Positions 1 through 8,940 are shown, counted from the stretch's first letter. The stretch: DNA of 64,000 nt from Burkholderiales bacterium (GCA_024235795.1 JACKLR010000002.1:62001-126000), one strand, 5' to 3'. The notes: generated by a model from the letters alone, not told the origin. Made by a program: numbers and translations.

Positions 1-247
1 AAAAATGACTGTCATCTTGACCAATGATGTCTTCAAGCGGCATTTCGAAGAGTTCTTGAACGCTTTGATTGACATAAGTGTAACGTCCAGCTATATCCTT
101 CACAAAAATGTAGGTATTTTTTTGATCTAGTACTGTTTTCATTCCAGAGATCAAGTCCAGAGATGAACCTAACGCAGCACCTTCGACTGAATTCTGGTTT
201 GACTGGCCTGAAGGTACGGGCAATGTTTCTGAATTTTTGTTTTTCAT
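1..247 (-). CDS. PAS-domain sensor/signalling protein, N-terminal part
   Basis: Open from an ATG at 245-247 to the window edge, giving the first 82 residues. The first 35 residues are polar and low in complexity. They are followed by residues typical of a PAS fold: 'YIFVKDIAGRYTYVNQSV' and then 'IGQDDSHF', the usual F-V-K-D-x-x-G-R-Y-x-Y-V-N pattern. Such domains sense small molecules or redox state and feed a histidine kinase or a c-di-GMP enzyme. The output domain lies outside the window, so the role cannot be named. An AGGAA sits about 14 bases upstream of the start. Confidence 0.7.
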   Translation of the reverse strand, partial: MKNKNSETLPVPSGQSNQNSVEGAALGSSLDLISGMKTVLDQKNTYIFVKDIAGRYTYVNQSVQELFEMPLEDIIGQDDSHF

Positions 248-825
248 GTTAGCTTCTGGAGTTCCTGCATGTACGTATGAATGTATGCATGCATGACGAA
301 ATTCTTTTCGAACAAATTCAAATTTCCACTTGTTTATATTGATTCAAGCAATTTTTCATTGCCTCAATTAAAGCTTTCCTTATTTGTATAAATAACACAA
401 CAGCACTCAATTTGTTCATGCCGTTTTCGTTTGATCGAAGCTGTGTGAAGCTACAGATGACCAACGGAATCTTCGTGGCATTCTCATCATTTAATCATCG
501 CTGAGAGCATGATTATTACAAAGAAATTTAATTGAATAAATAACGCTTTGACTATAATAATTTAATTATTTATGGGAAAGGGGTCAATAAAATTGAAATA
601 TAAGATGCTTATATATAATGATTCGACAAGAAACCCAATCGCTGTCTGACCGAAAAACAAACAGACAGATCTATCAACCAGGAAAAATTTATAAGACTCA
701 AACAATAAAAAACCGTCTGACTGCAACCTATCAGGCTTCATGAATCGGGTTTTTATAAGGATTTCTGCCTTTTTTATCCGAGGAGTGCTTGCTTGAGTAA
801 TAGCGTAACTATTCGGAGAAAGTAA
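248..825. other. Intergenic region without a recognised gene
   Basis: AT-rich stretch between the divergent start of the PAS protein and the 3' end of acnA. It has short ATG/CATG-rich repeats at about 265-297 and an AT-rich palindromic patch near 560-575. No convincing coding frame or clear terminator was seen. Confidence 0.5.
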
Positions 826-3681
826 TCAGTGTTTGTTGAGCAGCTCCCTGAGCACATAAGGCAAAATACCACCATGCACGTAGTAGTCAATTTCAATTGC
901 GGTATCAATGCGGCATAACACCTGGATTTCTTTTTGTGTGCCATCCTTATGATGGATGATTAGCGTGACATCCTGTTGCGGTTTCAGATTGTCGAGTCCA
1001 AGTATGTCAAATTTTTCAGCGCCGGTGATATCCAACGACTGTGCGTTATCGTTGTTTTTAAATTGTAGCGGCAAAACGCCCATGCCAATCAGATTGCTAC
1101 GGTGTATGCGTTCATAGCTCGATGCAATCACGGCTTTGACGCCGAGCAGCTGGGTGCCTTTTGCCGCCCAGTCGCGGCTTGAACCGGTGCCATATTCCTT
1201 ACCGCCAAAAACAATGGTGGGAATATCGTGAGATTGATATTGCATTGCGGCATCGTAAATGCTCATTTCTTCTGCAGGCTGGTTTTCTGCCTGATAAAGC
1301 GTAACACCGCCTTCGCTGCCAGGTACCATGAGATTGCGTATGCGCACATTGGCGAAAGTTCCGCGCATCATGACTTCATGGTTGCCGCGGCGCGAGCCGT
1401 AACTGTTAAATTCGGTTTGTGTTACTTGATTCGCCTGTAAATATTCGCCAGCCGGTGACGCGGCCTTTATTGCGCCGGCCGGGCTGATATGGTCGGTCGT
1501 GACTGAATCACCAAAAATGCCCAGTGCAGATGCGTTTTTAATATCGCCCTTACTATCTTTTTCTACCGGCTGCATAGAAAAATGCTCAAAAAAGGGTGGT
1601 TCAGCAATATAAGTAGAAGATGGCCAGTTATATGTTTCACCGGTGGTTGAGGAAATCGTATTCCACAGCGGGTGATCTTTGGTCAGGTCGCTATAGAGTT
1701 TGCGAAACGTTTCGGCGCGTGTAGCAAACTTCATCAGAGCCTGTATTTCAGCGCTGCTTGGCCAGATGTCTTTCAGCCAGACAGGGTTGTTTTCGGTATC
1801 TGTGCCCAGCGGTTCGTGTGTGAGGTCTTTCAAAACCGTTCCGGCGATCGCATAAGCGACAACCAATGGTGGAGAAGCCAGAAAATTTGCACGAATATTG
1901 GCATGAATACGCGCTTCAAAATTACGGTTACCCGACAGGACGGCAGCGCAGACCAGATCGTTCTTGACAACAGTTTCTTCAATCGGTTCAGCCAAAGGGC
2001 CAGCATTACCAATACAGGTAGTGCATCCGTAACCAGCTATACTAAAGCCAAGTTTCTCTAAATAGGACAGCAAGCCGGTTTCCGTAAGATAGTCTGTTAC
2101 AACCCTGGAACCGGGCGCCAGTGAGGTTTTAATATGGCGTTTTACGAATAGTCCTTTTTCTACAGCTTTCTTGGCCAGCAAGCCTGCTGCAATCAGTACG
2201 CTTGGGTTTGATGTGTTTGTGCAAGAAGTGATGGCTGCAATCAGGACATCACCATGGCCAAGGTCGACAGCCCTGTCAAATTTATTGACCGGTATGTCAG
2301 TAGTGTCTGGCGTCGGATGATTGCTGACCATTTCAGTGATATGGCGATCACTGTTGTTATCCAGACAACTTTCATCCGGAATAGTTGTGTCGAGACGTGT
2401 ACAAACATCTGCATCATAATCAATTGGGCGAATGGGATAACGTTGACTCAGATCATCAGTTTGTTTTCCAAAGCCGCCATCGGCCACCGGTTTACTTAAG
2501 AGTTCATTAAGTCTTGTTTTAAGCTGCGCCAGGTCGATCCGATCCTGTGGTCGTTTGGGGCCGGCCAGTGAAGGTGACACGGTGCTTAAATCGAGCTCCA
2601 GAACACTGCTGTAATCAATATCACCGAGGTGCGGAATACCGTACATTTCCTGAGCCTGGAAATAACGCTGGAATGCGGCAATCTCCGCATCGCTCCTGCC
2701 CGTTCCTTTAAAGTATTCAATAGTGGCGTCATCGACAGGGAAGAAACCCATAGTTGCACCGTATTCCGGTGCCATGTTGGCAATAGTGGCCCGATCGGGC
2801 AATGTAAGCGACGCAGTGCCCTCGCCGAAAAATTCAACGAATTTACCCACAACATTTGCCCTGCGCAGCATTTCTGTAATTGTGAGCACCAAATCGGTTG
2901 CGGTAACGCCTTCGCGCAATTGTCCTGCCAAATTAACGCCAATGACATCCGGTGTCAGGAAATAAACCGGCTGTCCAAGCATGCCGGCTTCAGCTTCTAT
3001 GCCACCGACACCCCAGCCAACTACGCCTATGCCGTTAATCATGGTGGTATGCGAATCGGTGCCGACAAGCGTGTCGGGATAAACGATGCCATTTTTTTCA
3101 TGTACGCCCCGCGCCAGGTGTTCCAGGTTGACCTGATGGACAATGCCTATGCCCGGTGGGATAACTCTAAATGTATCAAATGCCTGCATGCCCCACTTGA
3201 TAAACTGGTAACGTTCATGATTTCGCTCAAATTCAATCTCCATATTACGTTTGAGTGCATCTTTGCTGCCATAATGATCAACCTGAATGGAATGATCAAC
3301 AACCAGATCAACCGGAACAAGCGGTTCTATTAATTTGGGATCTTTGTCCAGCTTTTTTGCGGCGCTGCGCATTGCCGCTAAATCAACGAGTAATGGCACA
3401 CCGGTAAAATCCTGCAGCACAATGCGTGAAACGACGAAAGGAATTTCATGTGTTCTGGCAGCATTTGGCTGCCAATCAGCCAGTTGTCGGACATGCGCTT
3501 CGGTAATTTTTTTACCGTCACAATTTCGCAGCACAGATTCCAGGATAATTCGGATGCAGACCGGCAAACGGGAAATTCTGCCAAGACCATTTTTCTCCAG
3601 TGCGGGCAGGGAATAATATTTAGCGCTTTTTCCCTCTGAGATCACCAAGTCTTGCAGGCTGTTAAACAAATTGTGAGTCAT
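826..3681 (-). CDS. acnA: Aconitate hydratase A
   Basis: Converts citrate to isocitrate through cis-aconitate in the TCA cycle, in the cytoplasm, with a [4Fe-4S] cluster. The 951 residues align end to end with the AcnA/IRP1 type. The cluster cysteines are visible as Cys487 in 'SCTNTSNPSV' and Cys553/Cys556 in 'YGCTTCIGNAG'. 'GTDSHTTMINGIGVVGWGVGG' (about 207-227) and the C-terminal swivel motif 'GSSRDWAAKG' are present. It is longer than the roughly 890 residues of E. coli AcnA, mainly from extra sequence at about 375-450. The start is supported by AGGA ten bases upstream. It is a single gene with no operon partner here. Confidence 0.97.
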   Translation of the reverse strand: MTHNLFNSLQDLVISEGKSAKYYSLPALEKNGLGRISRLPVCIRIILESVLRNCDGKKITEAHVRQLADWQPNAARTHEIPFVVSRIVLQDFTGVPLLVDLAAMRSAAKKLDKDPKLIEPLVPVDLVVDHSIQVDHYGSKDALKRNMEIEFERNHERYQFIKWGMQAFDTFRVIPPGIGIVHQVNLEHLARGVHEKNGIVYPDTLVGTDSHTTMINGIGVVGWGVGGIEAEAGMLGQPVYFLTPDVIGVNLAGQLREGVTATDLVLTITEMLRRANVVGKFVEFFGEGTASLTLPDRATIANMAPEYGATMGFFPVDDATIEYFKGTGRSDAEIAAFQRYFQAQEMYGIPHLGDIDYSSVLELDLSTVSPSLAGPKRPQDRIDLAQLKTRLNELLSKPVADGGFGKQTDDLSQRYPIRPIDYDADVCTRLDTTIPDESCLDNNSDRHITEMVSNHPTPDTTDIPVNKFDRAVDLGHGDVLIAAITSCTNTSNPSVLIAAGLLAKKAVEKGLFVKRHIKTSLAPGSRVVTDYLTETGLLSYLEKLGFSIAGYGCTTCIGNAGPLAEPIEETVVKNDLVCAAVLSGNRNFEARIHANIRANFLASPPLVVAYAIAGTVLKDLTHEPLGTDTENNPVWLKDIWPSSAEIQALMKFATRAETFRKLYSDLTKDHPLWNTISSTTGETYNWPSSTYIAEPPFFEHFSMQPVEKDSKGDIKNASALGIFGDSVTTDHISPAGAIKAASPAGEYLQANQVTQTEFNSYGSRRGNHEVMMRGTFANVRIRNLMVPGSEGGVTLYQAENQPAEEMSIYDAAMQYQSHDIPTIVFGGKEYGTGSSRDWAAKGTQLLGVKAVIASSYERIHRSNLIGMGVLPLQFKNNDNAQSLDITGAEKFDILGLDNLKPQQDVTLIIHHKDGTQKEIQVLCRIDTAIEIDYYVHGGILPYVLRELLNKH

Positions 3682-3889
3682 AGTGTATTCCTAGATATGG
3701 CTTGTTAATGTGAGTACTATTATTCAGGGCGTATTGTAACGCGAGGCTACTCCGATATAAAGCTGACAAATTGGTATATTTAAAACTAAAGTGAGGGAAA
3801 AGATGGTAATGGGGTTTAAACCCTGTCACGTTATTGTATCTGAGCAATTATAACGGGTCGAGAGATTCAATGCCGCTATACCAACGGCA

Positions 3890-4129
3890 TTAATTTACAA
3901 CTGAAATCATCAGTACAACAATGTTGTTCTGCCTTTGGTTTATTTCAAGCCGTGCACGGGAAAACAAGCGGCGTATGCGCTGCATCAGTTTTTTGGGTTG
4001 TCGTGGATTCAGAAAATCAATTTGAATCAATACTTTTTCGAGGTGCTGGTAGAACAACGCTATTTCATCCAAAGCAAGAAGCCCGGATGGAGCTTGCGAA
4101 ATCTGGGAAATTGGGCCTGTCCCAGGCAA
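3890..4129 (-). pseudogene. Duplicated internal fragment of trmJ
   Basis: Codes for a 79-residue frame whose middle, 'LDEIALFYQHLEKVLIQIDF' and on through 'QRIRRLFSR', repeats the C-terminal region of TrmJ, which is encoded intact at 6149-6892. By hand alignment 3952-4069 matches 6236-6353 with about 11 mismatches in 118 bases. Homology stops on both sides: the methyltransferase core and the last 30 or so TrmJ residues are absent, so this cannot be a working enzyme. It lies in the same orientation as trmJ, with the HipA-like gene and a broken transposase between the copies. Confidence 0.75.
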
Positions 4130-4177
4130 AATTACTCTCCAAACTGATACTGATCAAATTTGTCATTATTCCTCAAT

Positions 4178-4499
4178 TCAACGGATAACCGATTTCACAA
4201 CAAAACGGTGGAAGTTTGAATAAGGCCGGTCTTTCACATGCTTAAGATGGCGATATTCAACTGGATTATTATCGATATAATCAATATGTCGTGAAAAATC
4301 AACATCATCGCGTACGTATGCTCCCAAAAGCACCGTTGCCAAAGCGCGTACTCGCCCTTGGTGTTTCGATTAATGGATATTTGTTTTCAAGTTGATGTGT
4401 AGAATGACTTTTAATTGATCGCCAGCGGTAAGAATATTCCGCATCATCAGGCGGCAAAGTCCAGACGGCATGCATATGTTCCGGCAATACGACTCAAGC
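4178..4499 (-). pseudogene. Broken REP-associated (RAYT/Y1) transposase remnant
   Basis: Two minus-strand frames join to give the C-terminal half of a RAYT-type single-strand transposase. 'VVLPEHMHAVWTLPP' (starting near 4499) carries the HxH-type metal site of the Y1 fold. 'DDVDFSRHIDYIDNNPVEY' with '...VKDRPYSNFHRFV' (ending with TGA at 4178) is the usual C-terminal block. A frameshift lies between about 4305 and 4370, and the N-terminal part with its first conserved block is missing upstream of a TGA. It is not functional. Other remnants of this superfamily lie at 8777-8869 and 27681-28130. Confidence 0.75.
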
Positions 4500-4671
4500 T
4501 TCTATTGTAAATGGCCTTGCTGCATCAACATTTTTTGTTCTCGCCTTGTCTTGTTTAAAACGCTGTATTTTAAACATGCCCAAATGATCGGCAGTGGCCT
4601 TTCGTCCATAGTAGGCATTTATCCTCTAGTTTTGATAGCATGCGACTATGGTCTTCGATCTTTTTCCAAAT

Positions 4672-4731
4672 GAACTTAAAGTTCGCTTATACTATCTATT
4701 CACATATGTATTCATATATTAATTCATACGC
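4672..4731 (+). promoter_or_regulatory. Promoter and repeat cluster of the HipA-like gene
   Basis: A 13-bp near-palindrome GAACTT-A-AAGTTC (4672-4684) is followed by TATACT (4688-4693), a good -10 box. Three 12-bp repeats then run up to the start codon: TATTCACATATG (4697), TATTCATATATT (4709) and AATTCATACGCA (4721). The third overlaps the ATG. The layout fits autoregulation by the DNA-binding N-terminus of the protein encoded just downstream. This is an inference from sequence only. Confidence 0.45.
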
Positions 4732-6066
4732 ATGTCACAGTACGCTGATGCTATTCGCATACAACTGTCGCGTGGGCCGTTATCTGCGCAACAACTCATT
4801 GTAAATATTGGTGTAAGTCAGCCGACTATTTCTCGCGCGCTGACCAGACTTGGCGGCGAAATCGTTCGTATCGGAGCTGCGCGATCTATTCAATATACAC
4901 TACGTGATAACGCGCGCGGATTATCGGATATTCCGATTTACCGGGTCGATGCAGAAGGCCTGCTCCGGGAGCTGGGAACCCTGATTCCAGTTCGTCCGGA
5001 AGGATTCGTCATGCGCCAGGAAGACGGTGTGACCCTGCACAGCGACGGCCTGCCATGGTGGTTGTTTGACATGCGTCCCCAGGGATATCTCGGCCGGACG
5101 TACGCCGCTCGTCATGGCGCTGAGCTTGGACTTCCGGCGCGACTTAAAGATTGGAACGATACTCACGCTTTGCGGGCGCTGCTTGTGCACGGCCATGATG
5201 TGGTAGGGAATCTACTTTTAGGCGAAATTGCAAAAGACCGCTTTCTCGCTGCTCCCGTTCCTGATCCAATTCTGGAGGGTCAGAAGGCCGCGGAATATGT
5301 CCGATTAGCAGCCGTCCACGGTGAAATACCTGGGTCGTCAGCCGGGGGCGAGCAGCCAAAATTCACCGCCTATGTCATGACGCCAGATGGGCCTCGGTAC
5401 GTTATCGTAAAGTTCAGTGAACTGATGGATGAATCTGTGAGCGAGCGCTGGCGGGATCTTCTGCTGGCCGAACATCTCGCGCTTGAGACGCTGCGAGAAG
5501 CCAACATCCCTGCCGCAAAAACACGGATAGTCGACCATGGCGGACAGCGCTTCCTCGAGGTGGAACGTTTTGACCGCATTGACAGCCTGGGCCGCTGTGC
5601 GCTGCACTCCCTGGCTGCGCTGGATGCCGAATTCGCCGGAGCGGAAGGTGACTGGCCCGTCATGGCGAGACGTTTAGCAGTTGGCGGCCATATTAGCCAA
5701 GAAGCAGTGGACTGCGCAGATCTCTTGTGGGCTTTTGGTACGCTGATCGGCAACTCGGATATGCACAGCGGCAACCTGTCATTCGTCTCCGAACATGGTC
5801 GGCCATATTGCATTGCGCCAGCCTACGACATGACGCCAATGGCTTTTGCGCCCAACACGGGCGGCAGGCTACCTGAAACCATCCCCGAAGCGACCTTTCG
5901 CGTCAATGTGCCTAATGAAACCTGGCGTCGGGCTGAAGACCTGGCGCGCGCGTTCCTTGCCCGGGTCATGGTGGCAACAGGGTTTAGCCGCCGCTTTGAT
6001 CCGTGCATCGCCGCGCTGAAGCAGCACATTGCAACGGCCAGCGCTAAGATCGAACGGCTGGGGTGA
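4732..6066 (+). CDS. yjjJ: HipA-family serine/threonine kinase with N-terminal winged helix (YjjJ-like)
   Basis: 444 residues, the same size and design as E. coli YjjJ: an N-terminal winged-helix DNA-binding region (about 1-60, 'SQPTISRALTRLGG') joined to a HipA kinase. The kinase marks are the glycine-rich 'GSSAGGEQPKF' (201-211), the likely ATP-contacting Lys227 in 'VIVKFSE', catalytic 'NSDMHSGN' (341-348) and the metal-binding Asp366 in 'AYDMTPM'. HipA proteins phosphorylate targets such as aminoacyl-tRNA synthetases and can induce dormancy. There is no HipB-type gene next to it, so the fused winged helix may act as the repressor, with repeats at 4697-4731 as possible sites. Coding GC is clearly higher than in the flanks, which suggests transfer. 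It lies between trmJ and a copy of part of trmJ. Confidence 0.88.
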   Translation: MSQYADAIRIQLSRGPLSAQQLIVNIGVSQPTISRALTRLGGEIVRIGAARSIQYTLRDNARGLSDIPIYRVDAEGLLRELGTLIPVRPEGFVMRQEDGVTLHSDGLPWWLFDMRPQGYLGRTYAARHGAELGLPARLKDWNDTHALRALLVHGHDVVGNLLLGEIAKDRFLAAPVPDPILEGQKAAEYVRLAAVHGEIPGSSAGGEQPKFTAYVMTPDGPRYVIVKFSELMDESVSERWRDLLLAEHLALETLREANIPAAKTRIVDHGGQRFLEVERFDRIDSLGRCALHSLAALDAEFAGAEGDWPVMARRLAVGGHISQEAVDCADLLWAFGTLIGNSDMHSGNLSFVSEHGRPYCIAPAYDMTPMAFAPNTGGRLPETIPEATFRVNVPNETWRRAEDLARAFLARVMVATGFSRRFDPCIAALKQHIATASAKIERLG

Positions 6067-6148
6067 ATCTGTAACATCAGCCGCTAAACGGCCGTTTGAC
6101 GCGTGTTTATGGCCGGTCTGGGTAGTGTCAAAGACAATCTGATTAGCG

Positions 6149-6892
6149 TTAATTATTCGGGGGTTTTGGGGGCAATTTCTTTTCCATTGCGGTCAGAATG
6201 CCACGAAGGATGTTGATTTCTTCTTTCTCAAGCTGTGTGCGTGAAAACAACCGGCGTATGCGTTGCATCAGTTTTTTGGGTTGTTGCGGATTCAGAAAAT
6301 CAATTTGTATCATTACTTTTTCGAGGTGCTGGTAGAACAGCGCAATTTCATCCAGTGTGGCGGGTGCGTCCTGAGGTTTTTTACACGATTCCACGTCCGG
6401 CAGCGCCATGCGCAGCTCATAAGCCATCACTTGCACTGCGCTGGCGAGATTAAGTGAAGCATAGTCAGGATTGGCCGGGATGAAGATTTTTAATGGGCAT
6501 TGACTGACTTCGGCTGCCGTCAGTCCTGAAGTCTCCCCGCCAAAAACCAGCGCTACCGGGTGGTGCTGCGCTTGTTCCAGCAAAACCCTGGCGCCTGCCC
6601 GGGCGTCAAATGTTTCATGCGGAAGTTCGCGTGACCGGGATGTCAGTGCGGCAGCGAGTACCGTATCTTGCAACGCGATATCAAGACTGTTGCATACCTG
6701 TGCCTGACTGAGCAGATCCCGGGCGCTGACAGCGCGAATGTCGGCTTCCTTGTCGGGGAAAGACAGAGGATTTACCAGATATAACGATTTCAGCCCCATG
6801 GTTTTCATCGCACGAGCAGTTGCGCCAATATTGCCTGCATGGCTGGTATGACTGAGTACGATGCGGATGTTGTTTAACGGGGATTTGGACAT
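6149..6892 (-). CDS. trmJ: tRNA (cytidine/uridine-32-2'-O)-methyltransferase TrmJ
   Basis: SPOUT-class enzyme that 2'-O-methylates position 32 of several tRNAs using S-adenosylmethionine. The three SPOUT motifs are present: 'IVLSHTSHAGNIGATARAMK' near the N-terminus, 'LVFGGETSGLTAAEV' in the middle, and 'IPANPDYASLNLASAVQVMA' forming the knot. The C-terminal extension ('LDEIALFYQHLEKVMIQIDF' onward) is the typical TrmJ helical tail. Its length of 247 is normal. Part of this tail is duplicated at 3952-4069. Confidence 0.95.
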   Translation of the reverse strand: MSKSPLNNIRIVLSHTSHAGNIGATARAMKTMGLKSLYLVNPLSFPDKEADIRAVSARDLLSQAQVCNSLDIALQDTVLAAALTSRSRELPHETFDARAGARVLLEQAQHHPVALVFGGETSGLTAAEVSQCPLKIFIPANPDYASLNLASAVQVMAYELRMALPDVESCKKPQDAPATLDEIALFYQHLEKVMIQIDFLNPQQPKKLMQRIRRLFSRTQLEKEEINILRGILTAMEKKLPPKPPNN

Positions 6893-7069
6893 TTTTCTGA
6901 AACGGTAGCCTGATAGTTTCGATTCTTGCGAACAATAACGCCGATTGTTGTTGGATGCAATTGATTAAATTCCCCGATTTCCCGCTGGCTGTATGCGCCT
7001 GTTTTGCACGCAGCAATAACTGCCGTTTAGCGGTCACTGGCAAAGGCAATCAATCTTTGGATTAAAGCC

Positions 7070-7495
7070 TTATTTTTTCTCCCAATCGATCACTCTCAGC
7101 CCGGTTATCCGTGCAAATTCTTTGGTGTTATGTGTTACCAGAATTGTGTCGAAGGCACGGGCCGTTGCGGCGATGAGCAGGTCATTGGGGCCGATTGGAT
7201 TTCCCTGGGCGGCAAGATCGGCGCAAATAAGGCCGGCTTCTTCTGCACATCGGTCATCAAAAGGAAGACTGATCAGTGGTGCGAAAAACTGTTTAAGTAA
7301 TTGCAGATTGGCTTCAACATGTTGACTATGACGTGCACCATAGAGCAATTCAGCTTTGACGATACTGCAAAGTGCTATTTCATTCGGTTGGTGCTGTCGC
7401 AGACGCTGCTCAATATCCGTATGTTTTTTATTTAACAGACGAATGCAAACATTGGTGTCAAGCAAGAATTTATTCAAAGCCTGTGCGATTCTCAT
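7070..7495 (-). CDS. vapC: VapC-type PIN-domain ribonuclease toxin
   Basis: 141 residues from the ATG at 7493-7495, which overlaps the last 26 bases of the antitoxin gene. Longer upstream frames merely run through the antitoxin. PIN acidic residues are seen as Asp13 in 'FLLDTNVCIRLL', Glu49 in 'VKAELLYGA' and Asp105 in 'GPNDLLIAATA', with 'ILVTHNTKEF' near the end. VapC toxins cleave tRNA or rRNA with Mg2+. The overlap implies translational coupling with the antitoxin. Confidence 0.92.
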   Translation of the reverse strand: MRIAQALNKFLLDTNVCIRLLNKKHTDIEQRLRQHQPNEIALCSIVKAELLYGARHSQHVEANLQLLKQFFAPLISLPFDDRCAEEAGLICADLAAQGNPIGPNDLLIAATARAFDTILVTHNTKEFARITGLRVIDWEKK

Positions 7496-7700
7496 AATCG
7501 CCCTGAATCGGGCGTTCCAAGGGTTCTCCTTGCCAATTGCCAAGCAATTCAAAATAGTTTTCCGGCCACTGACTTTCAACATCTTTCTCAATCAATAGCG
7601 CCAGATATTTTGATACGGGCAAATGCGCTTGTTCTGCCTTTGCCCGTAATTTTTTAGCGATATCATCTGGCACATAGCAATGTAATTGTGACAAAGCCAT
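7470..7700 (-). CDS. vapB: VapB-type antitoxin
   Basis: 76-residue protein upstream of and overlapping vapC. Residues 11-40 ('PDDIAKKLRAKAEQAHLPVS' and 'KYLALLIEK') fit a ribbon-helix-helix/CopG DNA-binding segment. The C-terminal part is polar and would bind and mask the toxin. Antitoxin-first order is usual and implies that the pair represses its own promoter. An AGGAATG sequence overlaps the start region. Confidence 0.85.
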   Translation of the reverse strand: MALSQLHCYVPDDIAKKLRAKAEQAHLPVSKYLALLIEKDVESQWPENYFELLGNWQGEPLERPIQGDYENRTGFE

Positions 7701-7738
7701 TCCTCCGAATATATTTGCTATATTTGGATGCTATCATA

Positions 7739-7897
7739 AAAAATAAATATTCTGAAACCATGAAGAGAAATTAACTTTCTTGCCATGTTGTATTGAATCT
7801 TGTGCGGGTTGGTAAAAATAAAACGCATTCGGAAATTCTAAACGGAGTGGTCTTGACATAGTTGTAGCACATACTTATTTTTCTTGATTCGCGACCC
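7739..7897 (-). repeat. Dispersed repeat, copy 1 (5' part of a RAYT-type gene)
   Basis: About 158 bases that recur nearly unchanged at 28209-28368; the part nearest the high-coordinate end also recurs at 8829-8907. Read on the minus strand from an ATG at 7859 it begins 'MSRPLRLEFPNAFY', the usual RAYT transposase start, and then runs into unrelated 'FYQPAQDSIQHGKKVNFSSW'. The same junction occurs in the 28 kb copy, so the chimera was formed before it was copied. No further gene is seen between 7898 and 8086. Confidence 0.7.
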
Positions 7898-8086
7898 TGG
7901 TTTCGGCCACTTTTAGGTCAATGGCTTGAATGTGGCGGATCAAGTTTTGTGTTGATTAACTCCGCATTTTGCGCGCAGCAGGGTAGATGTTATATTGTTG
8001 ACATGATATTTATGATTTTCGTGCACTCAATGTTTTGATCCATAAAAAGCTTCAGGAAATGAAAGTGATCCACAAGAGATTGAACG

Positions 8087-8377
8087 ATGAACAAGCAACG
8101 CGTCATTGAATTGCTAACGCGTAGCAAACCCGAATTACAAGCACGTTTTGGTGTGGTCAGGCTCGCGCTATTCGGTTCTACAGCGCGTGATGAAGCAACC
8201 AGTGTCAGCGATATCGATATACTGGTAGCGTTTGACGGACCCGCTACTTCCAAACGCTATTTTGGCGTGCAATTTTATCTGGAGGATCTTTTCAACTGCC
8301 CGGTAGACTTAGTGACTGAAAAGGCGCTTCGTCCTGAACTACGTCCTTACATTGAACAAGAACAGATCAATGTCTGA
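8087..8377 (+). CDS. mntA: MNT-domain nucleotidyltransferase antitoxin (MntA-like)
   Basis: 96 residues with the minimal nucleotidyltransferase signature: 'LFGSTARDEATSVSDIDILV' (28-47) gives the GS-x(10)-DxD pattern with both metal-binding aspartates. In characterised HEPN/MNT pairs the MNT protein adds AMP to the HEPN toxin and silences it. The gene overlaps the HEPN gene by 8 bases, so the two are co-translated. Confidence 0.9.
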   Translation: MNKQRVIELLTRSKPELQARFGVVRLALFGSTARDEATSVSDIDILVAFDGPATSKRYFGVQFYLEDLFNCPVDLVTEKALRPELRPYIEQEQINV

Positions 8378-8696
8378 TACCAGCAAACGTGAATGGTGTT
8401 TCTATCTTGATGATATGATTGGGTTTGCCGAAAAAATTCTCACTTATACAGATGGATTTGATCAGGACGATTTTGTAACAAGTGGATTAACTTATGATGT
8501 CACTCTGCGCAACCTCGAACTCATTGGTGAAGCCGCCTCCCACATTCCGGATGGTGTTCGTTCAGCTCATCCAGAAATTCCATGGCGAATGATCACTGCT
8601 ACGCGCAACCGACTTATTCACGGATATCTCGGTATCGACAATGACACACTTTGGAGCATCATTCAGGATGACATCCCAGAATTGCTGCAATGTTAA
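8370..8696 (+). CDS. hepT: HEPN-domain ribonuclease toxin (HepT-like, DUF86)
   Basis: 108 residues from the ATG at 8370, inside the end of the MNT gene; an upstream in-frame ATG at 8352 is less likely. It is a helical protein with the HEPN catalytic motif R-x4-H in 'TATRNRLIHGYLG', followed by the tyrosine that the partner AMPylates in known systems. 'NLELIGEAASHIP' is the usual DUF86 core. With the preceding gene it forms a type VII toxin-antitoxin pair. Confidence 0.9.
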   Translation: MSDTSKREWCFYLDDMIGFAEKILTYTDGFDQDDFVTSGLTYDVTLRNLELIGEAASHIPDGVRSAHPEIPWRMITATRNRLIHGYLGIDNDTLWSIIQDDIPELLQC

Positions 8697-8776
8697 AAGC
8701 ACTGAAAAGGAAAGCGCAAACATGAGGTGGCTCGGTAGATTTCAGTCGAGCACGTGATTGATTGCATCTCAGGCCG

Positions 8777-8869
8777 TCACATCGCCTTAATAAATGTTTC
8801 ACGCCGGCCTCCACGTGATGTCACGTGATAAAGCGCGTTCAGAAATTCCAAACAGAATGATCTTGACAT
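8777..8869 (-). pseudogene. N-terminal remnant of a RAYT-type transposase
   Basis: From an ATG at 8867-8869 the minus strand reads 'MSRSFCLEFLNALYHVTSRG' then 'GRRETFIKAM' and stops. 'ALYHVTSRGxRRE' is the first conserved block of REP-associated Y1 transposases. Everything downstream of residue 30 is missing. This copy keeps the proper junction that is replaced by foreign sequence in the repeats at 7739 and 28209. Confidence 0.65.
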
Positions 8870-8907
8870 AGAGTGAAACAAATACTCTTTTTCTTGATTC
8901 GCGACCA
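8829..8907 (-). repeat. Dispersed repeat, copy 2 (short)
   Basis: The stretch from 'aagcgcgttcagaaattcc' to 'ttcttgattcgcgacc' matches the corresponding end of the repeats at 7739-7897 and 28209-28368. It contains the start and upstream leader of the transposase remnant at 8777-8869. Confidence 0.7.
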
Positions 8908-8940
8908 GACCCCGACTTCCGTTAGACCCCGACTTCCGTT
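8907..8940. repeat. Perfect 17-bp tandem duplication
   Basis: AGACCCCGACTTCCGTT occurs twice in a row (8907-8923 and 8924-8940), immediately after the dispersed repeat. A different 17-bp unit of similar make-up, CGACCCCATTGCGCGTT, is also doubled at 29160-29193. Confidence 0.9.

Noticed and set aside
2629..3333. A 234-codon open frame on the plus strand opposite acnA
   Set aside because: It is fully antisense to a strongly conserved gene, has no ribosome site or recognisable domain, and such frames are common opposite GC-biased codons.
3890..6400. Classic integrase attachment sites at the trmJ 3' end
   Set aside because: The copied trmJ piece lacks the last 30 or so codons and stops abruptly on both sides, and no integrase is present, so a plain duplication or rearrangement is as likely.
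8907..8940. A CRISPR array
   Set aside because: Only two copies in direct contact, no spacers and no cas genes; the same holds for 29160-29193.
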